A stretch of 11,058 nt of DNA from Pseudomonadota bacterium (GTDB lineage: Bacteria; Pseudomonadota; Alphaproteobacteria; Sphingomonadales; Sphingomonadaceae): assembly GCA_023433445.1 (NCBI GenBank), contig JAEZCS010000069.1:1-11058 (forward strand). The letters are read 5' to 3'. The position numbers and the translations under genes are program-made. Positions 1 through 5,995 of this stretch are shown in pieces; positions within the stretch are counted from its first letter, which is position 1; each line of letters begins with the position of its first letter. Below the pieces are notes generated by a model. It saw only the letters and a list, made by a program, of their open reading frames with translations. It had not been told where the DNA came from and made no database searches.

Positions 1-683
1 CGCTTGTGCCCCGCGCGCTGCTCGACCATTGCCCGGACGGCGCGCGCATCGTGAACAGCGCGCCGCTGACACTGGACAAGATCATCGCCCTTATCGCGGA
101 GGCAGATGCGGCGGGCCAGGATGTTGCGCGCTTGCATTCCGGCGACCTTTCGGTCTGGTCAGCGATGGGCGAACAGATCCGACGCCTGAAAGCCCTGGGC
201 ATCGAATACACCGTCACGCCCGGTGTCCCTTCCTTCGCTGCCGCTGCCGCTGCGCTTGAGGCAGAGCTAACCTTGCCAGGACTAGGCCAGTCGCTGGTCC
301 TCACGCGCACGCCAGGCCGGGCGAGCGCCATGCCGCCGGGCGAGACGCTTGCGGGCTTTGGCGCAACAGGAGCAACTTTGGCGATCCATCTTTCCATCCA
401 CAATCTGGCACGGGTGGTGGCGGACCTTGTGCCCCTCTATGGCGCGGACTGCCCGGCGGCGATCATATGGCGCGCAAGTTGGCCCGATCAACGCGTGGCG
501 CGGGGAACGCTGGCCACCATCGAGGAGCAGGCCGCAGGCGGCCCCGAACGGACGGCCATAATCCTTGTCGGGCCTGTGCTCGGCGATTCCGATTTTGTTG
601 AAAGCCAGCTCTATGCACCCGGTTACGACCGACGATTTCGGCCAGCAACGGCAGGTTCGCCTTTTGCCGGATCGGACGAATGA
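1..683 (+). CDS. cobM: Precorrin-4 C(11)-methyltransferase, 5' end missing
   Basis: CobM transfers a methyl group from S-adenosylmethionine to C-11 of precorrin-4, giving precorrin-5 in the aerobic cobalamin pathway; it is cytoplasmic. The reading frame is open to the window edge (first full codon at base 3), so the gene begins outside. The GTG at base 6 is an internal Val in a Leu-Val-Pro-Arg-Ala-Leu-Leu stretch, not a start. About 226 residues are visible of a family usually near 250-260, so only the N-terminal SAM-binding Gly loop is lost. Visible family marks are HSGDLSVWSAM (the GDxS loop of the SUMT/CobM tetrapyrrole methylases), VTPGVPSFAAAAA and the LYAPGYDRRFRP ending. The stop overlaps the cobB start as ATGA, so translation is probably coupled. 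The sister enzymes CobI and CobJ are less likely, given the VTPGVPSF region and the neighbours. Confidence 0.93.
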   Translation, partial: LVPRALLDHCPDGARIVNSAPLTLDKIIALIAEADAAGQDVARLHSGDLSVWSAMGEQIRRLKALGIEYTVTPGVPSFAAAAAALEAELTLPGLGQSLVLTRTPGRASAMPPGETLAGFGATGATLAIHLSIHNLARVVADLVPLYGADCPAAIIWRASWPDQRVARGTLATIEEQAAGGPERTAIILVGPVLGDSDFVESQLYAPGYDRRFRPATAGSPFAGSDE

Positions 684-1984
684 CGCCCGGCATCCTCATC
701 GCAGCGCCGCGATCGGGTTCGGGCAAGACGGTCATCACGCTGGGGTTACTCAGGGCGCTGAAGCGTCAGGGCCTGTCCGTCCAGCCCTATAAATGCGGGC
801 CGGATTATATCGACACGGGGTTCCACCGGCTGGCGAGCGGGCGGCCCTCCTTCAACCTCGACAGCTGGGCGATGGATGCTGCGCTGCTCTGCGGCCTTGC
901 TCGTGAAGCGGCGGACGCAGAGCTGATCGTTGCAGAGGGCGTGATGGGTCTCTTCGACGGCGCGCCACGCGGCGCCAGCGGCAATGGCAGCAGCGCAGAC
1001 ATCGCCGCCTTGCTGGGCTGGCCGGTCATCCTCATCATCGATGCTTCCGGGCAAAGCCAGTCGGCGGCGGCCGTAGCCCATGGGTTCCGCACGCTCCGCC
1101 CGGATGTTGACGTTGCGGGCGTCATCATCAACCGCGTCGCCAGCCCGCGCCACGAAACAATGATCCGGCAAGCGATGGAGGACATCGCCATGCCCGTGCT
1201 GGGCGCCATCCCGAGGTCACCCGCCCTTGCCATCCCGGAGCGGCATCTGGGCCTCGTTCAACCGAGCGAGCAGGAGGAGGCCGATCAGAAGATCGAAGCG
1301 ATAGCGGACCTGATCGAAGCACATGTGGATTTGCCCGCTATCAGGACGGCAGCGACCGCCCTCCCGGCCCTACCTTCCGCCAACCATCGCTGCCCGCCGC
1401 CGGGACAGCGCGTCGCGCTGGCGCAGGATGCGGCCTTTTCCTTCACCTACGCCCATATGCTGAGCGGCTGGCGCGAGGCCGGAGCGGAGATCATCCCCTT
1501 TTCACCACTCGCTGACGAAGCGCCCGATCCTGCGGCCGACACCGTCTGGCTCCCCGGCGGCTACCCCGAACTGCATGCGCCAAGACTTGCGACAGCGAGC
1601 CGCTTTCTAAATGGCCTGCGGAGCCATGCGGAGGATCGGCCGATCCACGGCGAGTGCGGCGGCTACATGGTGCTGGGGCAGGCGATCATCGATGCGAAAG
1701 GGCAATCCCACGCCATGGCGGGACTGCTCGGGCTCGTTTCCAGCTTCGCGGAACGGCGCCTGCACTTGGGCTACCGGCAGGCGCGACTGCTGGCGTCCAT
1801 GGGAAGCTATGATGCAGGCGCAGCACTGCGCGGGCATGAATTTCATTACTCCACCATCATCGAACAACCGGACCAGCCACTCGCATATGTCACCGATGCG
1901 ATGGGCACGCCGGTATCGGGCAGCGGCTCGCACCGAGGCCGGGTAACGGGCAGCTTTTTCCACCTGATCGCGAGTGCCGCATGA
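680..1984 (+). CDS. cobB: Cobyrinate (hydrogenobyrinate) a,c-diamide synthase
   Basis: CobB uses ATP and glutamine to amidate the a and c side chains of the corrin ring; in the aerobic pathway the substrate is hydrogenobyrinic acid. The 434-residue product has the two expected halves. The N-terminal dethiobiotin-synthetase-like ATPase carries the P-loop APRSGSGKT at residues 9-17, followed by the substrate region QPYKCGPDYIDTGFH. The C-terminal class I glutamine amidotransferase has the nucleophile in HGECGGYMVLG (Cys326) and the distal catalytic His in GHEFHYS (386-392). Length is normal and no key residue is missing. The ATG at 680 overlaps the cobM stop (ATGA), and the stop overlaps cobF in the same way, so it is the middle gene of a tight operon. 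CobQ (cobyric acid synthase) is a relative, but it lacks this N-terminal pattern and its amidotransferase half differs. Confidence 0.96.
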   Translation: MTPGILIAAPRSGSGKTVITLGLLRALKRQGLSVQPYKCGPDYIDTGFHRLASGRPSFNLDSWAMDAALLCGLAREAADAELIVAEGVMGLFDGAPRGASGNGSSADIAALLGWPVILIIDASGQSQSAAAVAHGFRTLRPDVDVAGVIINRVASPRHETMIRQAMEDIAMPVLGAIPRSPALAIPERHLGLVQPSEQEEADQKIEAIADLIEAHVDLPAIRTAATALPALPSANHRCPPPGQRVALAQDAAFSFTYAHMLSGWREAGAEIIPFSPLADEAPDPAADTVWLPGGYPELHAPRLATASRFLNGLRSHAEDRPIHGECGGYMVLGQAIIDAKGQSHAMAGLLGLVSSFAERRLHLGYRQARLLASMGSYDAGAALRGHEFHYSTIIEQPDQPLAYVTDAMGTPVSGSGSHRGRVTGSFFHLIASAA

Positions 1985-2724
1985 TCCGCCTGTCCCTCAT
2001 CGGCATTGGAACGGGCAATCCCGATCACCTGACGCGCGCCGCGATCCGCGCGATGAACGCGGCTGACCTCATCCTGCTGCCGCGCAAGGGTGAAGCGAAG
2101 TCCGATCTTCTGGACCTGCGCCGCGCCATATGTGCGGAGGTGCTGACCGCGCCGGTGCGCATCGCAGAGTTCGACATGCCCAGCCGAACAGCGGAAGGCA
2201 TCTATGTCGATGTGGTTATGGAATGGCATGATGCAATTGCTGCACTCTGGATGCAGCAAATCGCCCGCTATCTGCCCGATGGCGGCACGGTTGCGCTGCT
2301 CGTCTGGGGCGATCCTTCACTCTATGACAGCAGCCTGCGCATCGCGGAGCGGCTAAACCCCTCGGTCGAGGTCAGCGTCGTGCCAGGCATTACCAGCATT
2401 CAGGCGCTGACGGCCGCGCATGGCATTTGCCTCAACCGCCTGGCCGAGCCGGTGCTGATCACTACGGGCAGGCGATTGCGCGAGCGCGGCTGGCCTGAGG
2501 GCATCCGCGACATAGTCGTGATGCTGGACGGCCAATGTGCCTTCCAGACGCTGGAACCGGATAACCTCACGATCTGGTGGGGCGCCTATCTCGGCATGGA
2601 ACATCAAGCACTGGCCCGCGGGCCTCTGGCGATTACCGGACCCGAGATCATCGAACGCCGCGCGAGATTGCGACAAAGCCATGGATGGATCATGGACGTC
2701 TATCTGCTGCGGCAGGACGCCTGA
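1981..2724 (+). CDS. cobF: Precorrin-6A synthase (deacetylating)
   Basis: CobF methylates C-1 of precorrin-5 and releases the acetyl group as acetate, giving precorrin-6A. This step is specific to the oxygen-dependent cobalamin route, so the host makes B12 aerobically. The 247-residue length fits the family. The N-terminus has the SAM-binding loop SLIGIGTGNPDHLT, followed by the CobF-like ADLILLPRKGEAKSDL segment. The GDPS loop is seen in VWGDPSLYDSS and the VVPGITSIQALTAAHG region follows, both typical of tetrapyrrole methylases. The ATG overlaps the cobB stop (ATGA), giving coupling without its own strong ribosome site. It is the last cobalamin gene here: the next gene lies on the other strand and its stop codon is 10 bases away. 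Confidence 0.95.
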   Translation: MIRLSLIGIGTGNPDHLTRAAIRAMNAADLILLPRKGEAKSDLLDLRRAICAEVLTAPVRIAEFDMPSRTAEGIYVDVVMEWHDAIAALWMQQIARYLPDGGTVALLVWGDPSLYDSSLRIAERLNPSVEVSVVPGITSIQALTAAHGICLNRLAEPVLITTGRRLRERGWPEGIRDIVVMLDGQCAFQTLEPDNLTIWWGAYLGMEHQALARGPLAITGPEIIERRARLRQSHGWIMDVYLLRQDA

Positions 2725-2734
2725 AGGATCAGGA

Positions 2735-2941
2735 TCAGGAGGCCGGAACGGTCAGCTCGATCACCGGCTTGCTGATCACCGGCCCGCCACCATCGATCGC
2801 GCCCATTGCGGCCCGTCGGCGAAATTCGGCGGCCATGGCCTGATGCATGGTCCGCGCCGATGCGTCAGCGGTCGTCGCGGCCAGTTGGTCATGCATCCGT
2901 GCTCTTTCCAGGCATTCCTGTGCATTGAGGGCATGTGTCAT
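2735..2941 (-). CDS. Small helical protein of unknown function, 68 aa
   Basis: I do not recognise a named family. Residues 1-48 look like an amphipathic helical hairpin with the pattern AQECLERARMHDQLA then ARTMHQAMAAEFRRRA. This recalls many short alphaproteobacterial proteins built from an EC..RA..A...D..AR...MA.E.RRRA pattern; the resemblance is from memory, not from a search. The tail is GGG followed by PVISKPVIELTVP, with a small internal repeat. There is no signal peptide or membrane segment. Support for the gene is good: AGGAG lies 9 bases before the ATG, and I count 48 of 68 codons ending in G or C, as expected for coding DNA here. It lies 15 bases after the stop of the 53-aa gene and reads with spoVR, so it is probably the last gene of the prkA operon. 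Its stop faces the cobF stop. Confidence 0.75.
   Translation of the reverse strand: MTHALNAQECLERARMHDQLAATTADASARTMHQAMAAEFRRRAAMGAIDGGGPVISKPVIELTVPAS
2759..2783. repeat. 10-bp direct repeat, 5-base spacer
   Basis: GATCACCGGC occurs at 2759-2768 and again at 2774-2783. It lies inside the 3' end of the 68-aa gene and encodes its repeated Pro-Val-Ile, so it is probably a coding duplication rather than a regulatory site. Confidence 0.6.
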
Positions 2942-2950
2942 TAAAATGCT

Positions 2951-2955
2951 CTCCT
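2951..2955 (-). promoter_or_regulatory. Ribosome binding site of the 68-aa gene
   Basis: On the minus strand AGGAG stands 9 bases before the ATG at 2941. It begins one base after the stop codon of the upstream 53-aa frame, a layout typical of operon-internal genes. It fixes the start codon of the 68-aa gene. Confidence 0.75.
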
Positions 2956-2956
2956 G

Positions 2957-3118
2957 CTATAAGCTTTTGAGCCACTCCATGCGGCGCAGGAACGCGGCTA
3001 TGCAACGGAGCCACTCGCGAAACTCGCGGAATTTACGCCTTTCGGCAGAGCTTTGGAAATGAAATCGTATCTCGACGCCTGGGCCTGCCGCCGCCGCATA
3101 CCGCTTCAGCCGATCCAT
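2957..3118 (-). CDS. Putative 53-aa basic amphipathic protein overlapping spoVR
   Basis: This short frame fills almost all of the gap between spoVR and the 68-aa gene. Its ATG (3118) lies inside the last codons of spoVR (13-base overlap, different frame), and its TAG ends one base before the Shine-Dalgarno of the next gene. The product starts MDRLKRYAAAAGPGVEIRF. It then has a strongly basic aromatic stretch, RRKFREFREWLRCIAAFL, and ends MEWLKSL. The unit (R/M)EWL(R/K) occurs twice, at 34-38 and 47-51, both times encoded by GAGTGGCTC. My hand count of G+C by codon position is about 60, 49 and 66 percent, the order expected for a GC-rich coding frame but weaker than for real neighbours. There is no good ribosome site (only CAGCAGGG touching the ATG), so expression would rely on coupling to spoVR. 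I recognise no family. It could be a chance frame. Confidence 0.5.
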   Translation of the reverse strand: MDRLKRYAAAAGPGVEIRFHFQSSAERRKFREFREWLRCIAAFLRRMEWLKSL

Positions 3119-4644
3119 CCCTGCTGCGGCTGGCAACGATGGCTTTTCAACTCCTTGCGGCTCTCGCCATGAACTTCGCTGAGGACGACCTCATAGCCCC
3201 ATAGATTGGCCAGGCTTTGCAGCACCATCCCGGCGTCGGACGCGTCCAGCACCACGCCGTCATTGACGATATGCTCCAGCATCAGCCTACGGTCGCCGGC
3301 CAGATCGACGTCGACAACCTGGATGTCGGGCTCCTGCCGGGCGATATCATATTCGCGGGCGAGCGCACGGCGGATGCGCCTGTACCCGCGCTCGTCATGA
3401 ATGGCATCGACGCGCAATTCCGACTCGCTCTCATGGTCGAGCAGCTTGAAGAGCCGCCACTGGCGAATCAGGTGAGGGCTGAGGAATTGCGACACAAAGC
3501 TTTCGTCGCGATAGTTGATCCAGATGTCCTTCAGCACCTCGACCGGATCGCGTGACCCGGCAATGTCGCTGAACCATTCGCGATCCTCGCTCGTCGGATC
3601 CATGCAGATCCGCTCGATGTCGGACATAATCCCAAAGCCCAGCGAATAGGGATTGAACCCGCCGAAATGACCGGAATCGAATGTCGGTTGATAGACGACA
3701 TTGGTGTGTGACTGGATGAACTCCATGAACGCGCCATCAGTGATCCAGCCGCGGTCATGCAGGATCGTCATGATGCGATAATGGGTATAGGTCGCGCAGC
3801 CCTCGTTCATCGCCTTGGTCTGGCGCTGCGGATAGAAATATTGGGCGATCAGTCGGACGATCCGCAAAATCTCCCGCTGCCAGCTTTCCAGCCGAGGCCC
3901 GGTCTTCTCCAGGAAATAGAGGATGTTTTCCTGTGGCAGACCGAGCGCGGCGCGGCGCTGGTCCGACGGCACTTCGGCCGCCTTCGCGCCCACCGGCACC
4001 GTGCGCCAAAGATCGTTATAGATGCGGTCGCGATAGGCCTGCCGTTCAGCCTCCCGTTCCGCTTCTGCCCGCATATCGCGAGGTCGGATGCGGGGATAGC
4101 GGTGGACGCCTTGGTTCATCAGCGCGTGAGCAGCATCCAGCACCCGCTCGACCGCAAGTTGCCCGTATCGCTCTTCACACTGCGCGATATAGCTTTTGGC
4201 GAACTCCAGATAATCCAGAATGCCTTCCGCATCGGTCCATTGGCGGAAGACATAATTATTCTTGAAAAAATGATTATGCCCGAATGCGGCATGAGCAATC
4301 ACCAGCGTCTGCATGGTGGCGCTATTTTCCTGCATCAGATAATTGATGCACGGATTGGAATTGATCACTAGCTCATAGGCAAGGCCGCGAAGTCCTTTGC
4401 GATAGAGCATTTCATTGGTAACGAACTGCTTACCGAACGACCAATGCTTATAGAACAGCGGCATACCGATCGACGAATAGGCGTCCAGCATCTGTTCGGC
4501 ACTGATGATCTCAATCTGGTTCGGATAGATGTTGAGCTTCATCTCCTGAAGGGCGATCGGCTCCACCGTTTCATAGATCCGGTTGATCAGCGAAAAGTCC
4601 CAGTCACTGCCGGTGAATAGCGGAGCGGGAGCAAGCGACGCCAT
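3106..4644 (-). CDS. spoVR: SpoVR family protein (YcgB-like)
   Basis: At 512 residues it matches E. coli YcgB (about 510) along its whole length. The name comes from the Bacillus protein needed for normal spore cortex; the biochemical role in non-sporulating bacteria is unknown, and it is predicted cytoplasmic. Strong family segments are YPNQIEIISAEQMLDAYSS (40-58), HWSFGKQF (67-74), LAYELVINSNPCI (88-100), HAAFGHNHFFKNNY (118-131), LESWQREILRIVR (252-264), QYFYPQRQTKAMNEG (268-282), SHTNVV (312-317) and DESFVSQFLSP (380-390). His118, His123, Glu281 and His288 form a set that could bind metal (inference). Where the E. coli protein has NEGWATFWHY, this one has a Cys at 283. The ATG shares one base with the yeaH stop (TGATG), so it is coupled to yeaH in the operon. 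Confidence 0.95.
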   Translation of the reverse strand: MASLAPAPLFTGSDWDFSLINRIYETVEPIALQEMKLNIYPNQIEIISAEQMLDAYSSIGMPLFYKHWSFGKQFVTNEMLYRKGLRGLAYELVINSNPCINYLMQENSATMQTLVIAHAAFGHNHFFKNNYVFRQWTDAEGILDYLEFAKSYIAQCEERYGQLAVERVLDAAHALMNQGVHRYPRIRPRDMRAEAEREAERQAYRDRIYNDLWRTVPVGAKAAEVPSDQRRAALGLPQENILYFLEKTGPRLESWQREILRIVRLIAQYFYPQRQTKAMNEGCATYTHYRIMTILHDRGWITDGAFMEFIQSHTNVVYQPTFDSGHFGGFNPYSLGFGIMSDIERICMDPTSEDREWFSDIAGSRDPVEVLKDIWINYRDESFVSQFLSPHLIRQWRLFKLLDHESESELRVDAIHDERGYRRIRRALAREYDIARQEPDIQVVDVDLAGDRRLMLEHIVNDGVVLDASDAGMVLQSLANLWGYEVVLSEVHGESRKELKSHRCQPQQGWIG

Positions 4645-5954
4645 CAGGCCGAAGCCCTTTCACCCACGCCGCGCCGCTGGAAAAGCTCGCGAAAGACCGG
4701 ATAGATTTCACGCCGATGCGACACTTTGCGCATCGTGAACTGCCGGTTGGCCTGGGAAACGGGTAGATAGGCGTCCCACAGCCCCGTGGTGGAGGTCACC
4801 GCCTCGATCGAGGCAAACTCTTCCCGACCGACCTCCAGATAGGCAAAATACTGGCAGAATGGCAGGATTTCGTCCTGCATCAGGCCGACCACCCGGGCAT
4901 TGTCGGACGCCAAAGTATCTCCATCCGAAGCCTGCGCCACATAGATGTTCCAGTCGGTGGGACTGTAGCGGTCCTTCACAACCTCGATCAGCTTGTCGAG
5001 CGCGCTCGATACCAGCGTGCCCCCCGTCACGCTGCTGTAGAAAAAGGTCTCCTCATCCACCTCGGCGGCGCGGTCCGTATGGTGGATGAAGACCACCTCC
5101 ACATGTTCGTAGCAGCGCGAAAGGAAGAGGTGCAGCAAAGCGAAGAAGCGCTTGGCGAGATCCTTCATATGCGCCGTCATGGAGCCGGACACGTCCATCA
5201 GGCAGAACATAACCGCCTGGGCCACTGGCCGCGGCACAGGTTCGAAGCGGCGGAAGCGCAGGTCCACCGGGTCGATATACGCAATGAGGTTCCGGCGGCG
5301 GATGATATGCGCCCGCTCTTCCCGCAGCCGTTCCAACGCAACGTCATCGTCGGGCAGAGGCACGGCGCGCGCCTCGATCTCGGCTATGGCCTCTTCAATG
5401 CGCCTCAAATCGCGGCCGCTCGGGCGACGCAGCGCGATGCGGCGAGACATGGCCTTTTGCATGGTGCGGGGAACGGAAAGATTGGATGGGTTGCCGATGG
5501 TGGAATATCCCGCCCGCCGCACGCCTTCCATCTTGCCCGCTATCAGCTTCTTCTTGGCCATGTCCGGCAGTTCCAGGTCTTCCAGGAACAAATCCAGAAA
5601 CTCCTCCCGGCTCAGCGCGAACCGGAATTCGTCCTGACCCTCGCCCTCGCCCGGTTGCGATCCGCCGCCATCGCCACCATCCGGCCGCTTGATCCGGTCG
5701 CCCTCCAGAAATTCCCGATTGCCGGGCAGTACGCGTTCCCGATTGCCGCCCTTTTCGGCCCGATGCAGTGTGGGTTCATGAATGACATCGCGGCGGATGG
5801 TCACCTCGCCTTCTCCGGCCAAGTCCTTGATGCTGCGGTCCTTCAGGCTGTCGCGCACCGCCTGGCTGACATAGGCTTTGGCCCTCCTCAGAAACCGTTG
5901 CCGGTTTACCAGGCTCTTACCGCCGGGGTTCAGCCGTCTGTCGACTATGTGCAT
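4644..5954 (-). CDS. yeaH: DUF444 / YeaH-type von Willebrand A domain protein
   Basis: YeaH/YhbH proteins accompany PrkA in many bacteria and their activity is not defined. The 436-residue product starts MHIVDRRLNPGGKS, which lines up with the start of E. coli YeaH, so I chose the ATG at 5954 although the frame is open 24 codons further. No good Shine-Dalgarno stands before it (the nearest GGAGG is 30 bases off), so re-initiation after prkA is likely. Residues 92-107 are a Gly/Asp/Glu-rich linker. The C-terminal half is a von Willebrand A fold with an intact metal-ion-dependent adhesion site: DVSGS at 254-258, the Thr of GGT at 313 and the Asp of ASDGD at 344. The protein lies 41 bases after prkA and overlaps spoVR by one base. 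An AAA+ protein beside a vWA protein is the MoxR/ViaA type of pairing, so it may be the PrkA partner (inference). Confidence 0.95.
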   Translation of the reverse strand: MHIVDRRLNPGGKSLVNRQRFLRRAKAYVSQAVRDSLKDRSIKDLAGEGEVTIRRDVIHEPTLHRAEKGGNRERVLPGNREFLEGDRIKRPDGGDGGGSQPGEGEGQDEFRFALSREEFLDLFLEDLELPDMAKKKLIAGKMEGVRRAGYSTIGNPSNLSVPRTMQKAMSRRIALRRPSGRDLRRIEEAIAEIEARAVPLPDDDVALERLREERAHIIRRRNLIAYIDPVDLRFRRFEPVPRPVAQAVMFCLMDVSGSMTAHMKDLAKRFFALLHLFLSRCYEHVEVVFIHHTDRAAEVDEETFFYSSVTGGTLVSSALDKLIEVVKDRYSPTDWNIYVAQASDGDTLASDNARVVGLMQDEILPFCQYFAYLEVGREEFASIEAVTSTTGLWDAYLPVSQANRQFTMRKVSHRREIYPVFRELFQRRGVGERASA

Positions 5955-5995
5955 GGTGGCCACTGCGCTGTCACGAAGAGGGCGCCTCCATCTGT

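Noticed and set aside
3016..3028. CGCGA-AAC-TCGCG as a terminator after spoVR
   Set aside because: Short stem, 3-base loop and no T-run, and it lies inside the 53-aa frame.
3060..3170. 37-aa plus-strand frame starting at an ATG near 3060
   Set aside because: It crosses the end of spoVR on the opposite strand, has no ribosome site, and conflicts with the better-placed 53-aa frame.
3757..4371. 204-codon plus-strand frame opposite spoVR
   Set aside because: Antisense shadow; the SpoVR reading is conserved across its full length.
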